36,196 bases of DNA from an uncultured Rhodospirillales bacterium. GTDB taxonomy: Bacteria; Pseudomonadota; Alphaproteobacteria; ATCC43930; CGMCC-115725. The notes under the pieces were generated by a model, which worked only from the letters and a program-made list of their open reading frames with translations, searched no databases and had not been told where the DNA came from. Positions 8,664-16,057 of this stretch are shown one piece after another. The stretch's first letter is position 1, and each line of letters starts with the position of its first letter. The stretch lies in contig CAIXXC010000244.1 in assembly GCA_903923205.1 (NCBI GenBank), forward strand, positions 1 through 36,196, read 5' to 3'. Made by a program: the position numbers and the translations under genes.

Positions 8664-8713
8664 TAGAGCGGATTCACGCGTTCGACGCTTCCGTCGAAAC
8701 GCGACCCGCTCTA
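8664..8713. repeat. Palindromic intergenic repeat 2 (TAGAGCGG...CCGCTCTA)
   Basis: The outer arms are TAGAGCGG (8664-8671) and CCGCTCTA (8706-8713). The inner arms are nearly complementary (CGCGTTCGACG against CGTCGAAACGCG) around a CTTC loop. The last three bases (8711-8713) are the TAG stop codon of higB, so the element begins exactly where the toxin gene ends. Repeats 1 and 2 share the TAGAGC termini but differ in their cores. Confidence 0.85.
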
Positions 8714-8989
8714 GTGACAATCAACGATCTCGACATCGTAGGCATTACCATCCTCGAGCCGAAAGCAAAGCCGCCAGGGCCCGTTGATCGTCATGGCCCA
8801 TTTGCCCTTTCTGTCCCCGTCGAGCTTGTACAGTCCTACAGACTTGAGGGGGCTCAGATCCTTAAGCGATGTCGCGGCCTCCAGAACCGCCAAGAGATCC
8901 TGAGCTGCCTCGACATCCATCCCGGTGAGTTTGCTCTCGCCGGTCTCAGCGAAGCGTCTTGTCCCGCCGTTCGCCCACGTTTCGATCAT
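8711..8989 (-). CDS. higB: HigB-family toxin (RelE superfamily)
   Basis: This 92-residue protein is a probable ribosome-dependent mRNA interferase. It matches the HigB pattern: an N-terminal MIETWANGGTRRFAETG, then LSPLKSVGLYKLDGDRKGKWAM, and the C-terminal TINGPWRLCFRLEDGNAYDVEIVDCH region shared by RelE/HigB toxins. It precedes the antitoxin gene, the order usual for higBA. Its stop codon is the outermost triplet of palindromic repeat 2. The ATG at 8989 lies directly downstream of a good promoter, so the mRNA may be almost leaderless. The gene appears intact. Confidence 0.92.
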   Translation of the reverse strand: MIETWANGGTRRFAETGESKLTGMDVEAAQDLLAVLEAATSLKDLSPLKSVGLYKLDGDRKGKWAMTINGPWRLCFRLEDGNAYDVEIVDCH

Positions 8990-8995
8990 ACGCTT

Positions 8996-9024
8996 TATGT
9001 ACTACGCGGCACATATAATGACAA
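8996..9024 (-). promoter_or_regulatory. Predicted higB promoter
   Basis: Reading the minus strand, TTGTCA (9024-9019) and TACATA (9001-8996) are separated by exactly 17 bases. The -10 ends seven bases before the higB ATG at 8989, so transcription would start at or next to the start codon. Predicted by pattern only. Confidence 0.5.
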
Positions 9025-9030
9025 TATTGG

Positions 9031-9061
9031 AGGAGCCCACAGCGTATCGCCGCGGGCTCCT
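9031..9061 (-). terminator. Stem-loop downstream of the SDR gene
   Basis: Perfect eight-base arms AGGAGCCC (9031-9038) and GGGCTCCT (9054-9061) enclose a 15-base loop, beginning 14 bases after the SDR stop codon. There is no U tract in the minus direction, so termination would be weak or factor-assisted. Confidence 0.5.
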
Positions 9062-9075
9062 GCGGATTCGCCGCC

Positions 9076-9831
9076 TTACACGGCCTTAGTCAACGCCCCG
9101 TCGATGATCAGGTTGGTGCCCGAGATCCGGCCTGCAGCCGGGCTGGCGAGGAAGACGATGCCGTTGGCGATTTCCTCGGCCGTGCCCATGCGGCCGGTCG
9201 GGTTGGCGGCAATCATCGAAGCGAAGAAGGCCGGGTCGCCCTGTTCGATCTGCTGCCAGATGCCGCCGTCGAAATAGACATTGCCGGGCGAGACCACATT
9301 GGTGCGGATACCCTTGCCGATGAGCTGGTTGCTGAGCGCCTTCGAGTAATGGATCAGCGCCGCCTTGATGGCGCCATAGGAGCCGCCGGTGAAATCGACC
9401 TCGACGCCGGAAACGCTCGATACGATCACGATCGCTGCGGCTTTGGATTGTTCGAGATAGGGTTGTGCTGCGGCAACCGCGTGGACCGTATGCATGACGT
9501 CAATGCGGAAGGAAGCTTCCCAGGTCTCGGGCGTATTGCCGACGGCGAGCGCGCTGACATTGGCGACCAGCACGTCGATCCCGCCCAATGCGGCAGCAGC
9601 AGCCTCGACCCAGGACTTCAACGCGGCGGGATCGGCGACATCGACCGCCTGCCCCCAGGCCTTCACACCGGTTTTGGAGAGATCGGCGACGGTGGCCGCC
9701 ACTTCATCGGCGTTGCGCGCGCAGATCGCGACATTGGCGCCCTCGGCGGCGAACAGATTGGCCGCAGCGCGACCGATACCCTTGCTGCCGCCCGTGATCA
9801 GCACGTTGCGGCCCTTCAATCCCAATTCCAT
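9076..9831 (-). CDS. Short-chain dehydrogenase/reductase (classical SDR)
   Basis: This 251-residue cytoplasmic NAD(P)-dependent oxidoreductase of unknown substrate has the cofactor motif TGGSKGIG (residues 13-20), the NVS variant of the usual NAG motif (about 91-93) and the full triad Ser139, Tyr152 and Lys156 (SYGAIKAAL). The C-terminal NLIIDGALTKAV is also typical. I chose the start at 9831 (MELGLKGRN) because it follows AGAGGAAG; an 18-residue upstream extension is unlikely. It lies 91 bases downstream of paaE on the same strand, so it could be co-transcribed with paaABCDE, but it is not a known paa component and its role is open. Confidence 0.9.
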   Translation of the reverse strand: MELGLKGRNVLITGGSKGIGRAAANLFAAEGANVAICARNADEVAATVADLSKTGVKAWGQAVDVADPAALKSWVEAAAAALGGIDVLVANVSALAVGNTPETWEASFRIDVMHTVHAVAAAQPYLEQSKAAAIVIVSSVSGVEVDFTGGSYGAIKAALIHYSKALSNQLIGKGIRTNVVSPGNVYFDGGIWQQIEQGDPAFFASMIAANPTGRMGTAEEIANGIVFLASPAAGRISGTNLIIDGALTKAV

Positions 9832-9922
9832 CTCGATCTTCCTCTCTGGACCCCACGCCGTCATTGCGACGCGTTCGCGGCGCAAGATAGGCGAAGGCAG
9901 CGAGGGAGAGAAGCGCGATTAG

Positions 9923-11008
9923 CTACATCTGGTCGAAATCGACCACCAGATGCGCCGATGTCGGGTGAGACTGGCAGGTCAGGACGAAGCCTGCCTTGAG
10001 TTCCCAAGGCTCGAGCGAGTAGTTCACCTCCATCGCGACCGCGCCCTCGACAATCTTCGCCCGGCAGGTCGAACACATCCCGCCCTTGCAGGCAAAGGGC
10101 AGGTCCATCCCGGCGCGCAGGGCGGCGTCGAGCACTGCCTCACCCTCGGCGATCGGAACCTCGCGGCGTTTGCCATCGACGATAACCGTGGCATGGGCCT
10201 TGGCGGGCGCGTCAGCTGCGACCGCGACGGGCTTTGCCCGAGGCTTGCCATCGAAGGCGGAGACAAAGCGCTCGGTGTGGATTTTCTCCTGATCGACACC
10301 AAGCCCGCGCAGCGTCGCCTCGGCGTCGTCGATCATGCCGGTCGGGCCGCAGATGAAGAACTGACTGACCTTTGACGCCGGCACCATCACCGTCAGCAGC
10401 CGCGTAATCTTCTCGGCATCAAGATGGCCGGTCAGGATCGGCACGTCCTGCTCTTCGCGGGAAAGCACATGGAACACCGAAAGCCGATCGAGGAACCTGT
10501 CCTTCAGCTCTTCAAGAGCCTCACGGAACAGAATATCGGCCGTTGAGCGGTTGCCGTAAAACAGCATGAAGCGGCTGTGCGGCTCGCCGACGAGCACACC
10601 ACGAATGATCGACAGGATGGGCGTGATGCCCGATCCCGCCGCGAAGCCGACATGGATACGTCCATCGCCGGGGCTATGCTGGAGGCCGAAGCGGCCCGTC
10701 GGCGTCATCACGTCAATCATATCGCCGACGGCGACATCGTGGTTGATCCAGGTCGAGAACAACCCGGAATCGACCTGCTTGACCGCGACCCGAAGCTCAC
10801 CATCATCGGGTCCCGAGCAGATCGAGTAGGAGCGACGAACATCCTCGCCCTCAAGCGTCGTGCGCAGTGTCAGGTATTGACCGGGCGAGAACGCGTAGTC
10901 CCGCGCCAGATCGGGTGGCACGGCGAAGGCCACCGAGACGGCGTCCTTGGTCTCGTGGGTGAGGTCGCTTACGATGAGACGGTGAAATTTCGGCGTTGCT
11001 GTCGTCAT
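9923..11008 (-). CDS. paaE: PaaE, reductase of the phenylacetyl-CoA 1,2-epoxidase complex
   Basis: This 361-residue protein passes electrons from NADPH to the PaaAC oxygenase. The N-terminal ferredoxin-reductase FAD domain has the RRSYSICS motif near residues 58-65. The NAD(P) domain carries GFAAGSGITPILSII (about 121-135). A C-terminal plant-type [2Fe-2S] domain has ligands Cys307, Cys312, Cys315 and Cys345 (CKGGMCSTC ... LTCQS). E. coli PaaE has 356 residues. The start at 11008 (MTTATPKFH) lies 23 bases after the paaD stop; a longer frame extends upstream into paaD but is unlikely. The ribosome site is weak. It is the last canonical gene of the paaABCDE operon. Confidence 0.95.
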   Translation of the reverse strand: MTTATPKFHRLIVSDLTHETKDAVSVAFAVPPDLARDYAFSPGQYLTLRTTLEGEDVRRSYSICSGPDDGELRVAVKQVDSGLFSTWINHDVAVGDMIDVMTPTGRFGLQHSPGDGRIHVGFAAGSGITPILSIIRGVLVGEPHSRFMLFYGNRSTADILFREALEELKDRFLDRLSVFHVLSREEQDVPILTGHLDAEKITRLLTVMVPASKVSQFFICGPTGMIDDAEATLRGLGVDQEKIHTERFVSAFDGKPRAKPVAVAADAPAKAHATVIVDGKRREVPIAEGEAVLDAALRAGMDLPFACKGGMCSTCRAKIVEGAVAMEVNYSLEPWELKAGFVLTCQSHPTSAHLVVDFDQM

Positions 11009-11031
11009 GGGCTCACGCGATCCGCTTGGGT

Positions 11032-11535
11032 TCAGTGGCATTTGAAATAATCGAAAGGCTCGCGGCAGGCATTGCAGCGCCACAAGGATTTGCACGAGGT
11101 CGAGCCGAAAGCCGCAATCTCACTGGTTTGGGTCGAGCCGCATTGCGGGCAGGCGACCGTGTCTTCGCCGAACAGCGCACGGCGGCCCCCGCCCTTGGCC
11201 GGGGGCGCGATGCCATAGGCGCGCAGCTTGTCGCGCCCCTCCTGCGTCATCCAGTCGGTCGTCCAGGCGGGAGACAGAACCGTTGTCACGAAAACCGGGG
11301 CGATCCCGGCCTTGGCAAGCGCCGTCTCGATTTCGAGCGTGATCATATTCATGGCCGGGCAGCCGGAATAGGTCGGCGTGATCGCAACCTCAACGCCCGC
11401 CGCCGTAACGCGAACCTCGCGCAGGACACCAAGATCGGAAATCGACAGGACCGGGATTTCAGGATCGACGACCGTCGCTGCAATCGCCCAGGCGCGGGCA
11501 CGCAGGGCCTCCGTCGCGGCAGGGTCGGGAGTCAT
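11032..11535 (-). CDS. paaD: PaaD, Fe-S assembly factor for phenylacetyl-CoA epoxidase
   Basis: This 167-residue MIP18/DUF59-family protein is needed for maturation of the epoxidase complex. The DUF59 segment is visible as DPEIPVLSISDLGVLR (about residues 24-39), with Cys59 in TYSGCPAMN. The C terminus carries a cysteine cluster, Cys129, Cys132, Cys148, Cys154, Cys157 and Cys166, likely binding zinc or iron-sulphur. E. coli PaaD is of nearly the same length. Its ATG shares one base with the paaC stop (TAATG), indicating tight coupling. Confidence 0.94.
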   Translation of the reverse strand: MTPDPAATEALRARAWAIAATVVDPEIPVLSISDLGVLREVRVTAAGVEVAITPTYSGCPAMNMITLEIETALAKAGIAPVFVTTVLSPAWTTDWMTQEGRDKLRAYGIAPPAKGGGRRALFGEDTVACPQCGSTQTSEIAAFGSTSCKSLWRCNACREPFDYFKCH

Positions 11536-12311
11536 TACCAGGTTGCCCCCGGATAGGCACGCTGGACATATTGAAGCTCGGACAGCAAATGCCCGAAAGC
11601 CTCGGTATGCCGGCCCTCACGGCCACCCTGCTGCATCCAGCCGTCCGCGGGCATTTCCAATGTCGCGCGCTGCAGGATTGCCGCAACGTCGTGCTTCCAG
11701 CCCTCGCGCAGGCCCGCCGTGTCGGGGACAACCCCGGCGTCGATCAGACCCCGCTCGCCGGCATCGACCTCGAACATTTCCCCTGTGAAGGGCCACAGCC
11801 GGACCAATGCTTCGGCGATGCGGCGATGGCTTTCGGCGGTGCCGTCGCCGAGTCGGATCACCCATTCGGCGGAATGGCGGACGTGGTAGGCGGCTTCTTT
11901 CTCGGCCTTGGCGGCAATAGCGGCGAGCGTAGTATCAGGGGAACCCATGAGCGCCAGCCAATAGGGGTGAATGAAGGCGGAATAGAGATATTGGCGCAGC
12001 ATCGTCGCCGCGAAATCGCCATTGCTCTGCTCGACCAGCAGCAGGTTCAGGTAGCCACGCTCATCGCGAAGATAGGCGTAGGTGTTCTCGTCATTGCCGG
12101 CGCCTTCGATCTCGGCGGCATAGCCATAGAGCGAGCGCGCCTGCCCGATCAGGTCGAGGCCCATATTGGCCAGCGCCATCTCCTCTTCCATGATCGGGGC
12201 GTGGCCGCACCATTCCGAAACACGGTGTCCGAGGATCAGCGCGTCATCAGCCCGGCGCAACAGGTAGCGCAGGAGCGGCGTATCGGCGACGGTTACAGAA
12301 CCGGTGGCCAT
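11535..12311 (-). CDS. paaC: PaaC, structural subunit of phenylacetyl-CoA epoxidase
   Basis: This 258-residue ferritin-like helical protein forms the heterodimeric core with PaaA; in the characterised family PaaC is the non-catalytic scaffold. The conserved segments are ADDALILGHRVSEWCGHAP near the N terminus, GQARSLYGYA, and YHVRHSAEWVIRLGDGT in the middle. The start at 12311 (MATGSVT) follows GGAGGA by a suitable distance; a nine-residue extension is possible but unsupported. It lies 60 bases after paaB and overlaps paaD by one base. Confidence 0.95.
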   Translation of the reverse strand: MATGSVTVADTPLLRYLLRRADDALILGHRVSEWCGHAPIMEEEMALANMGLDLIGQARSLYGYAAEIEGAGNDENTYAYLRDERGYLNLLLVEQSNGDFAATMLRQYLYSAFIHPYWLALMGSPDTTLAAIAAKAEKEAAYHVRHSAEWVIRLGDGTAESHRRIAEALVRLWPFTGEMFEVDAGERGLIDAGVVPDTAGLREGWKHDVAAILQRATLEMPADGWMQQGGREGRHTEAFGHLLSELQYVQRAYPGATW

Positions 12312-12371
12312 GGGGTCTATCCTCCGAAATCCGGGCAAAGCCGGTGAACTATCGACGAAACCTCGCCTGCC

Positions 12372-12659
12372 TCACATATGCCCGACTTCGTCCGGCACGT
12401 CGTAGAAGGTCGGGTGACGATAGATCTTGGACGCCGTCGGCTCGAACATCATGCCCTTGTCGGCGGGATCGGAGGCCACGATCGCGTTCGACGGCACGAC
12501 CCAAACGGAGAGGCCCTCGCCCCGGCGCGTGTAGAGATCGCGCGCCGCCTGCAACGCCAAGGTCGCATCGACAGCGTGAAGCGAGCCAACATGCTTATGC
12601 GCCAGGCCGTTACGGCTGCGGATGAAGACTTCCCAAAGCGGGATCATGGTTTCGGTCAT
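12372..12659 (-). CDS. paaB: PaaB, small subunit of phenylacetyl-CoA epoxidase
   Basis: This 95-residue protein is the length of E. coli PaaB and very similar along its whole length (PLWEVFIRSRNGLAHKHVGS at the N terminus, SKIYRHPTFYDVP near the C terminus). PaaB bridges the PaaAC heterodimers in the complex. The ATG at 12659 (MTETMIPLW) has an AGGAGAA ribosome site. A 12-residue upstream extension to 12695 would reach to the paaA stop and is rejected. It is the second gene of the operon, 42 bases after paaA. Confidence 0.95.
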   Translation of the reverse strand: MTETMIPLWEVFIRSRNGLAHKHVGSLHAVDATLALQAARDLYTRRGEGLSVWVVPSNAIVASDPADKGMMFEPTASKIYRHPTFYDVPDEVGHM

Positions 12660-12701
12660 CTCAGGTTCTCCTGCCCACCGCTCTTGCGCGGTCATGGCTT
12701 T

Positions 12702-13694
12702 CTATTGCGCGGCGATGGCGTTCTGGCGCTGCTTTTCGGCATAGGCGATCGCGGCTTCGCGGACCCAGGCGCCGTCATCATGGGCCTTGCGCCGGGCGGC
12801 CAGCCGTTCCCGGTTGCACGGTCCATTGCCGGCGACAACGCGCTTGAACTCGGCCCAGTCAATCGGGCCATGGTGCCAATGTCCCGTCGCATCGTCGAAG
12901 CGCAATGCCGGATCGGGCAGGGTCAGGCCGAGGAAATGAGCTTGCGGGACTGTCGCATCGATGAATTTCTGGCGCAGCTCGTCATTCGAGAAACGCTTTA
13001 TCTTCCAACGTGTGGACTGGTCGCTGTGCTGGCTTTCGGTATCGGGCGGGCCGAACATCATCAGGCAGGGCCACCACCAGCGGTTCAGCGCATCCTGCGC
13101 CATGTCCTTCTGCGCCGCCGTGCCCCGCGCCAAGGTGAGCATGATCTCGTAGCCTTGGCGCTGATGAAAACTCTCCTCCTTGCAAACCCTGATCATGGCA
13201 CGGGCGTAGGGACCGTAGGAGCACCGACACAGCGGGATCTGGTTCATAATGGCCGCGCCATCGACGAGCCAGCCGATCGCCCCCATATCGGCCCATGTCA
13301 GGGTCGGATAATTGAAGATCGAGGAGTATTTTGCCTTCTCTGTCAGAAGCTGTTCGACCAGCTCCTCCCGCGAGGTGCCGAGCGTTTCGGCGGCAGCATA
13401 AAGATAGAGACCGTGGCCGCATTCGTCCTGAACCTTGGCGAGCAGTGCCGCCTTCCGCCGCAGACTTGGCGCGCGGGTAATCCAGTTGCCTTCAGGAAGC
13501 ATGCCGACGATTTCGGAATGCGCATGTTGCGAGATCTGGCGCACCAGGGTCTTGCGATAGGCCTGAGGCATCCAGTCGTTCGGCTCGATCCGTTCTTCTG
13601 CGTCAACCCGCTCCTGAAAGCGCGCCGCGAGGGTCGCATCTTCAAGGGTCGTCTTATCGCCGTCCGGGGCGCTGTTCAGGGCCTGCGTGTACAT
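12702..13694 (-). CDS. paaA: PaaA, catalytic subunit of phenylacetyl-CoA 1,2-epoxidase
   Basis: This 330-residue di-iron monooxygenase subunit inserts oxygen across carbons 1 and 2 of phenylacetyl-CoA. The carboxylate-bridged di-iron ligands are visible in two ExxH motifs, Glu91-His94 ([11 protein letters not shown]) and Glu174-His177 ([12 protein letters not shown]). The C-terminal region contains WKIKRFSND and [15 protein letters not shown], both typical. The ATG at 13694 follows AAGGAGC. It is the first gene of paaABCDE, behind a predicted promoter overlapped by a long inverted repeat. Confidence 0.96.
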   Translation of the reverse strand: MYTQALNSAPDGDKTTLEDATLAARFQERVDAEERIEPNDWMPQAYRKTLVRQISQHAHSEIVGMLPEGNWITRAPSLRRKAALLAKVQDECGHGLYLYAAAETLGTSREELVEQLLTEKAKYSSIFNYPTLTWADMGAIGWLVDGAAIMNQIPLCRCSYGPYARAMIRVCKEESFHQRQGYEIMLTLARGTAAQKDMAQDALNRWWWPCLMMFGPPDTESQHSDQSTRWKIKRFSNDELRQKFIDATVPQAHFLGLTLPDPALRFDDATGHWHHGPIDWAEFKRVVAGNGPCNRERLAARRKAHDDGAWVREAAIAYAEKQRQNAIAAQ

Positions 13695-13722
13695 GCACTG
13701 CTCCTTATTTTCGTTCTCAAGA

Positions 13723-13764
13723 CCTATATATCACAAAAAATATTTACTCAATAATTTTTCGTAA
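13723..13764 (-). promoter_or_regulatory. Predicted paaA promoter with overlapping inverted repeat (candidate PaaX operator)
   Basis: On the minus strand TTGAGT (13751-13746) and TATAGG (13728-13723) are 17 bases apart. An imperfect AT-rich inverted repeat overlaps them: TCACAAAAAATATT (13731-13744) against AATAATTTTTCGTAA (13750-13764), with arms of the form T(C/T)AC(A/G)AAAAA. It stands out from the GC-rich surroundings. Assignment to PaaX is inferred from position, since paaX is the neighbouring gene. Confidence 0.5.
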
Positions 13765-13827
13765 CATATCGAACTACAGACGGCGCCTGCTGCTGTCACC
13801 GCACCACCCGAAAGGAGGCAGCAGTCG

Positions 13828-14712
13828 TCACGGTTTCAGGCAGTCTTCGAAGCGATCGAAAACCTCCTGCCCGGGGCCTAGCGCGGCACCGCTATCGTCG
13901 ATTGCGTTATCGTCGAGCCACCGTTCGGAGGGGACGACGAGGTTTCGATAGAGGTTTCCGCAAAGCGCGCGAGCGGCATCTCCAGGCCAATCCGCCGGCA
14001 GCAATTCTGCCGGCAGCAGCGGGTCGCGCAGGACGATCCGGCGATATTCGTGGATCAGCAACACGCGCGAGACCAATGCCTCTAGATCATCCAACGGCGA
14101 CCCGGCGTCGAGCGCCGCCCGTAACGGCGCAAAAGTCTCAATGAAGTGGAGATAGGCTTCCGCCGTGGCCGCCAAAGGCCAACTCCGGGCCGCAAGATCG
14201 CGCAGGCCCTCCGGCGCTGCGGTTGCCTGCAGAATTAGGGCTCCCGCCGGCGCGCCGCCTCGACCACCCGGTGCCACGAAGAGGCCGGGCCCAGGACTGC
14301 CAAAACCTGCCCGCTGCAGCGTGTCGCGGGCCTGATCCTTGTCCGGTCCATTGGAGAGCAGTGCGAGATCGACATGGCCAAGCCAGACCGGCGGACGCGC
14401 CGCGTAAATATGCCGGGTCGCCTCGCTGAAAGTGGCGCGGCCCTTCGCGGCGAGCCGATAAAAACTGTTGCGACCGACCTTGCTGCGCTCGAGCCAGCCA
14501 TCTGCGGCGAGCCGTGACATCGCCGTGCGGACGACGCCATCGCCGATCTCCAACGATTTGAAAATGCTTAGCAATGTCCCAAGCCAGACACAGCCACCGC
14601 GCGGGACAATGGCATCACCATAAATGGTAATGATGATCGACCAGGTCCGCGACGGCTCACCTCGAAGCTGATCGAGAATCTGGACAACGGCAACCCTCGA
14701 CGCGCCGGTCAT
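13828..14712 (-). CDS. paaX: PaaX-family transcriptional repressor
   Basis: This 294-residue protein belongs to the PaaX family, which represses phenylacetate genes and is relieved by phenylacetyl-CoA. The N-terminal winged helix (about residues 15-95) includes the segments PSRTWSIIITIYGDAIVPRG and GVVRTAMSRLAADGWL and the wing SKVGRNSFYRL. The C-terminal half resembles the PaaX ligand-binding region, with PLRAALDAGSPLDDLEALVSR near the end. It begins in an ATGA overlap with the stop of the upstream tetR gene, so both regulators come from one mRNA. It lies 133 bases upstream of paaA on the same strand. Confidence 0.93.
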   Translation of the reverse strand: MTGASRVAVVQILDQLRGEPSRTWSIIITIYGDAIVPRGGCVWLGTLLSIFKSLEIGDGVVRTAMSRLAADGWLERSKVGRNSFYRLAAKGRATFSEATRHIYAARPPVWLGHVDLALLSNGPDKDQARDTLQRAGFGSPGPGLFVAPGGRGGAPAGALILQATAAPEGLRDLAARSWPLAATAEAYLHFIETFAPLRAALDAGSPLDDLEALVSRVLLIHEYRRIVLRDPLLPAELLPADWPGDAARALCGNLYRNLVVPSERWLDDNAIDDSGAALGPGQEVFDRFEDCLKP

Positions 14713-15341
14713 CCAACGGCCAGGGCGCAGCCCGACTGGGCAAGCGCGGCAACCGCATCGGGCGCGCCTGCGAGAATCAGATGGGTCACAAGGCGGGCGT
14801 AATCATCGCGATTTAACCCTTTACCTTCGCGAAACCAGAGGTAATGCCAGTTGAGCATCCCAAAGGCTGACATCGTGAAGGGCTTGAGCAAGGGGCCACG
14901 TCCGATCGATGGAATCGCCTCGGCAAGCGCGTCCGACATCACGCTGACCAGTCGACGTTCCATGGTCCGCAAAACCTCCTGCTGTGCGCGCGGCAGCAGT
15001 TTGAGATTGGCAATCTGTACCTGGTGTTCCGAATCCGCGTCGCGGTAGGATTCCAGCAGCGCTGCCGCGATGGCCTGGACCCGATCGCGTGGCTCTTTGG
15101 TCGACGTCGCTGCAGCCTCAACCACTGTCACCAATTCCTGGAGATGGGCCGAGATGATGTCGAACAGCACCTCTTCCTTGTCGGCGTAATAGTGGTAAAG
15201 CAGCGCCTTGGACACACCGCAGGCCGTCGCGATCATCGTGATCGAGGTGCCGGCAAAGCCGTAACGCGCGAACAGCTCCGCCGCGTGGCGCAAGATCATA
15301 CGGCGCTTTTCCTGATAATCCAGGGCACGGGTGCGGGCCAT
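14709..15341 (-). CDS. TetR-family regulator of the phenylacetate cluster (PaaR-like)
   Basis: This 210-residue TetR repressor has an N-terminal helix-turn-helix (about residues 27-50, TSITMIATACGVSKALLYHY, then the typical YADKEEVLFD) and a helical ligand-binding domain. TetR-type PaaR repressors of other bacteria respond to phenylacetyl-CoA. Here the gene is translationally coupled to paaX, and a GACCGATC motif occurs both upstream of it and in the paaG/paaJ promoter region, so I infer that it controls that unit and itself. The start at 15341 follows AAGGA. Control of fatty-acid or acyl-CoA genes is the main alternative. Confidence 0.85.
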   Translation of the reverse strand: MARTRALDYQEKRRMILRHAAELFARYGFAGTSITMIATACGVSKALLYHYYADKEEVLFDIISAHLQELVTVVEAAATSTKEPRDRVQAIAAALLESYRDADSEHQVQIANLKLLPRAQQEVLRTMERRLVSVMSDALAEAIPSIGRGPLLKPFTMSAFGMLNWHYLWFREGKGLNRDDYARLVTHLILAGAPDAVAALAQSGCALAVG

Positions 15342-15410
15342 CTGAGCGAGCCGATCCTTGTGCTGCGGGTGAATCTGCCACCCTGAGCCATGCAGACTAC
15401 CAAAAATTCT

Positions 15411-15429
15411 CCGATCGGTCGATTAATCG
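15411..15429. promoter_or_regulatory. Candidate TetR operator upstream of tetR
   Basis: CCGATCGG (15411-15418) and CGATTAATCG (15420-15429) are adjacent perfect palindromes about 70 bases upstream of the tetR start. Read on the minus strand, ATTAATCGACCGATC here resembles ATTAATTATTGACCGATC in the paaG/paaJ region, and both are followed by a GAATT. It could be an autoregulatory site; binding is not shown. Confidence 0.45.
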
Positions 15430-15448
15430 TAATGTCGCAGCCGGGAGT

Positions 15449-15949
15449 TCAGCCGATATCCTGCAAAGTGCCGCCACGTGCCAACGCCTTGCGTTCGGCG
15501 AGCGCGGTCGGTGATTGCTCGATCACGACGTCGGTCGGCCCCATCTCTTCGCCGCAGGCGGCGCAGTGGATTTCTGTCGCGGTGACCTCACCACAGCTTC
15601 GATGCCTCAGCGTTGTCGGCGGGCCCGCGGGCCATTCCTCCCAACGATCGCCCCAAGCCCGCAGTGCCATGATCACCGGCCAGAGGTCGAGACCCTTTTG
15701 GGTTAAACGGTATTCATAGCGCTTGGGGCGTTCCTGGTAGAGCGAGCGGACGACGACGCCCTCGGCCACCAGCGACCGGATTCGGGCACTGAGCAGACGC
15801 GGGGAAAGACCGAGACAGGACTCGAACTGATCGAAGCGCCGACTGCCCAGGAACAGTTCGCGAATGATCATCAACGTCCAGGGATCGCCCACGACGTTGA
15901 CGGCACGGGCGACGGGACAGATCATCTTGCCTATTTCGGATATACGCAT
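15449..15949 (-). CDS. HxlR-family transcriptional regulator
   Basis: This 166-residue winged-helix regulator has the HxlR signature near its N terminus (CPVARAVNVVGDPWTLMIIR), then FDQFESCLGLSPRLLSARI as the recognition region and YRLTQKGLDLWPV in the wing. The core is about 115 residues; an unusual extra C-terminal part carries four cysteines in HRSCGEVTATEIHCAACGE, a probable small metal-binding knuckle. HxlR proteins often sense redox or electrophile stress and repress adjacent oxidoreductase genes. It is divergent from an SDR gene with about 108 bases between. The ATG at 15949 follows AAGGAAGG. Confidence 0.9.
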   Translation of the reverse strand: MRISEIGKMICPVARAVNVVGDPWTLMIIRELFLGSRRFDQFESCLGLSPRLLSARIRSLVAEGVVVRSLYQERPKRYEYRLTQKGLDLWPVIMALRAWGDRWEEWPAGPPTTLRHRSCGEVTATEIHCAACGEEMGPTDVVIEQSPTALAERKALARGGTLQDIG

Positions 15950-15959
15950 TTGCCTTCCT

Positions 15960-15975
15960 TCACTTTGGGAAGTAA
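15960..15975. promoter_or_regulatory. Candidate HxlR operator
   Basis: ACTT-TGGG-AAGT (15962-15973) is a perfect inverted repeat within a wider TnACTT-N4-AAGTnA symmetry, 13 bases upstream of the hxlR start in the divergent hxlR/SDR intergenic region. Position and symmetry suggest autoregulation; not demonstrated. Confidence 0.4.
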
Positions 15976-16057
15976 CGTTTCTCCCGAGCGCCGTCGAGTG
16001 ACCCTACCCAGTTTGCACCGAACCGGCGGATAGAAAAAGTTCAACGAGGAGACTCTG

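Noticed and set aside
8587-8713. CRISPR-like or transposon-end interpretation of the paired palindromes
   Set aside because: The two units differ in their cores, there are no regular spacers, and no transposase or target duplications are seen; dispersed palindromic repeats explain them better.
12378-13754. Open frame of 458 codons on the plus strand opposite paaA and paaB
   Set aside because: The minus strand encodes unmistakable PaaA and PaaB with correct catalytic residues; the antisense frame has no domain signs.
13765-13827. Possible terminator between paaX and paaA (CTGCTG...CAGCAG)
   Set aside because: The stem is short and interrupted and no T run follows in the minus direction.
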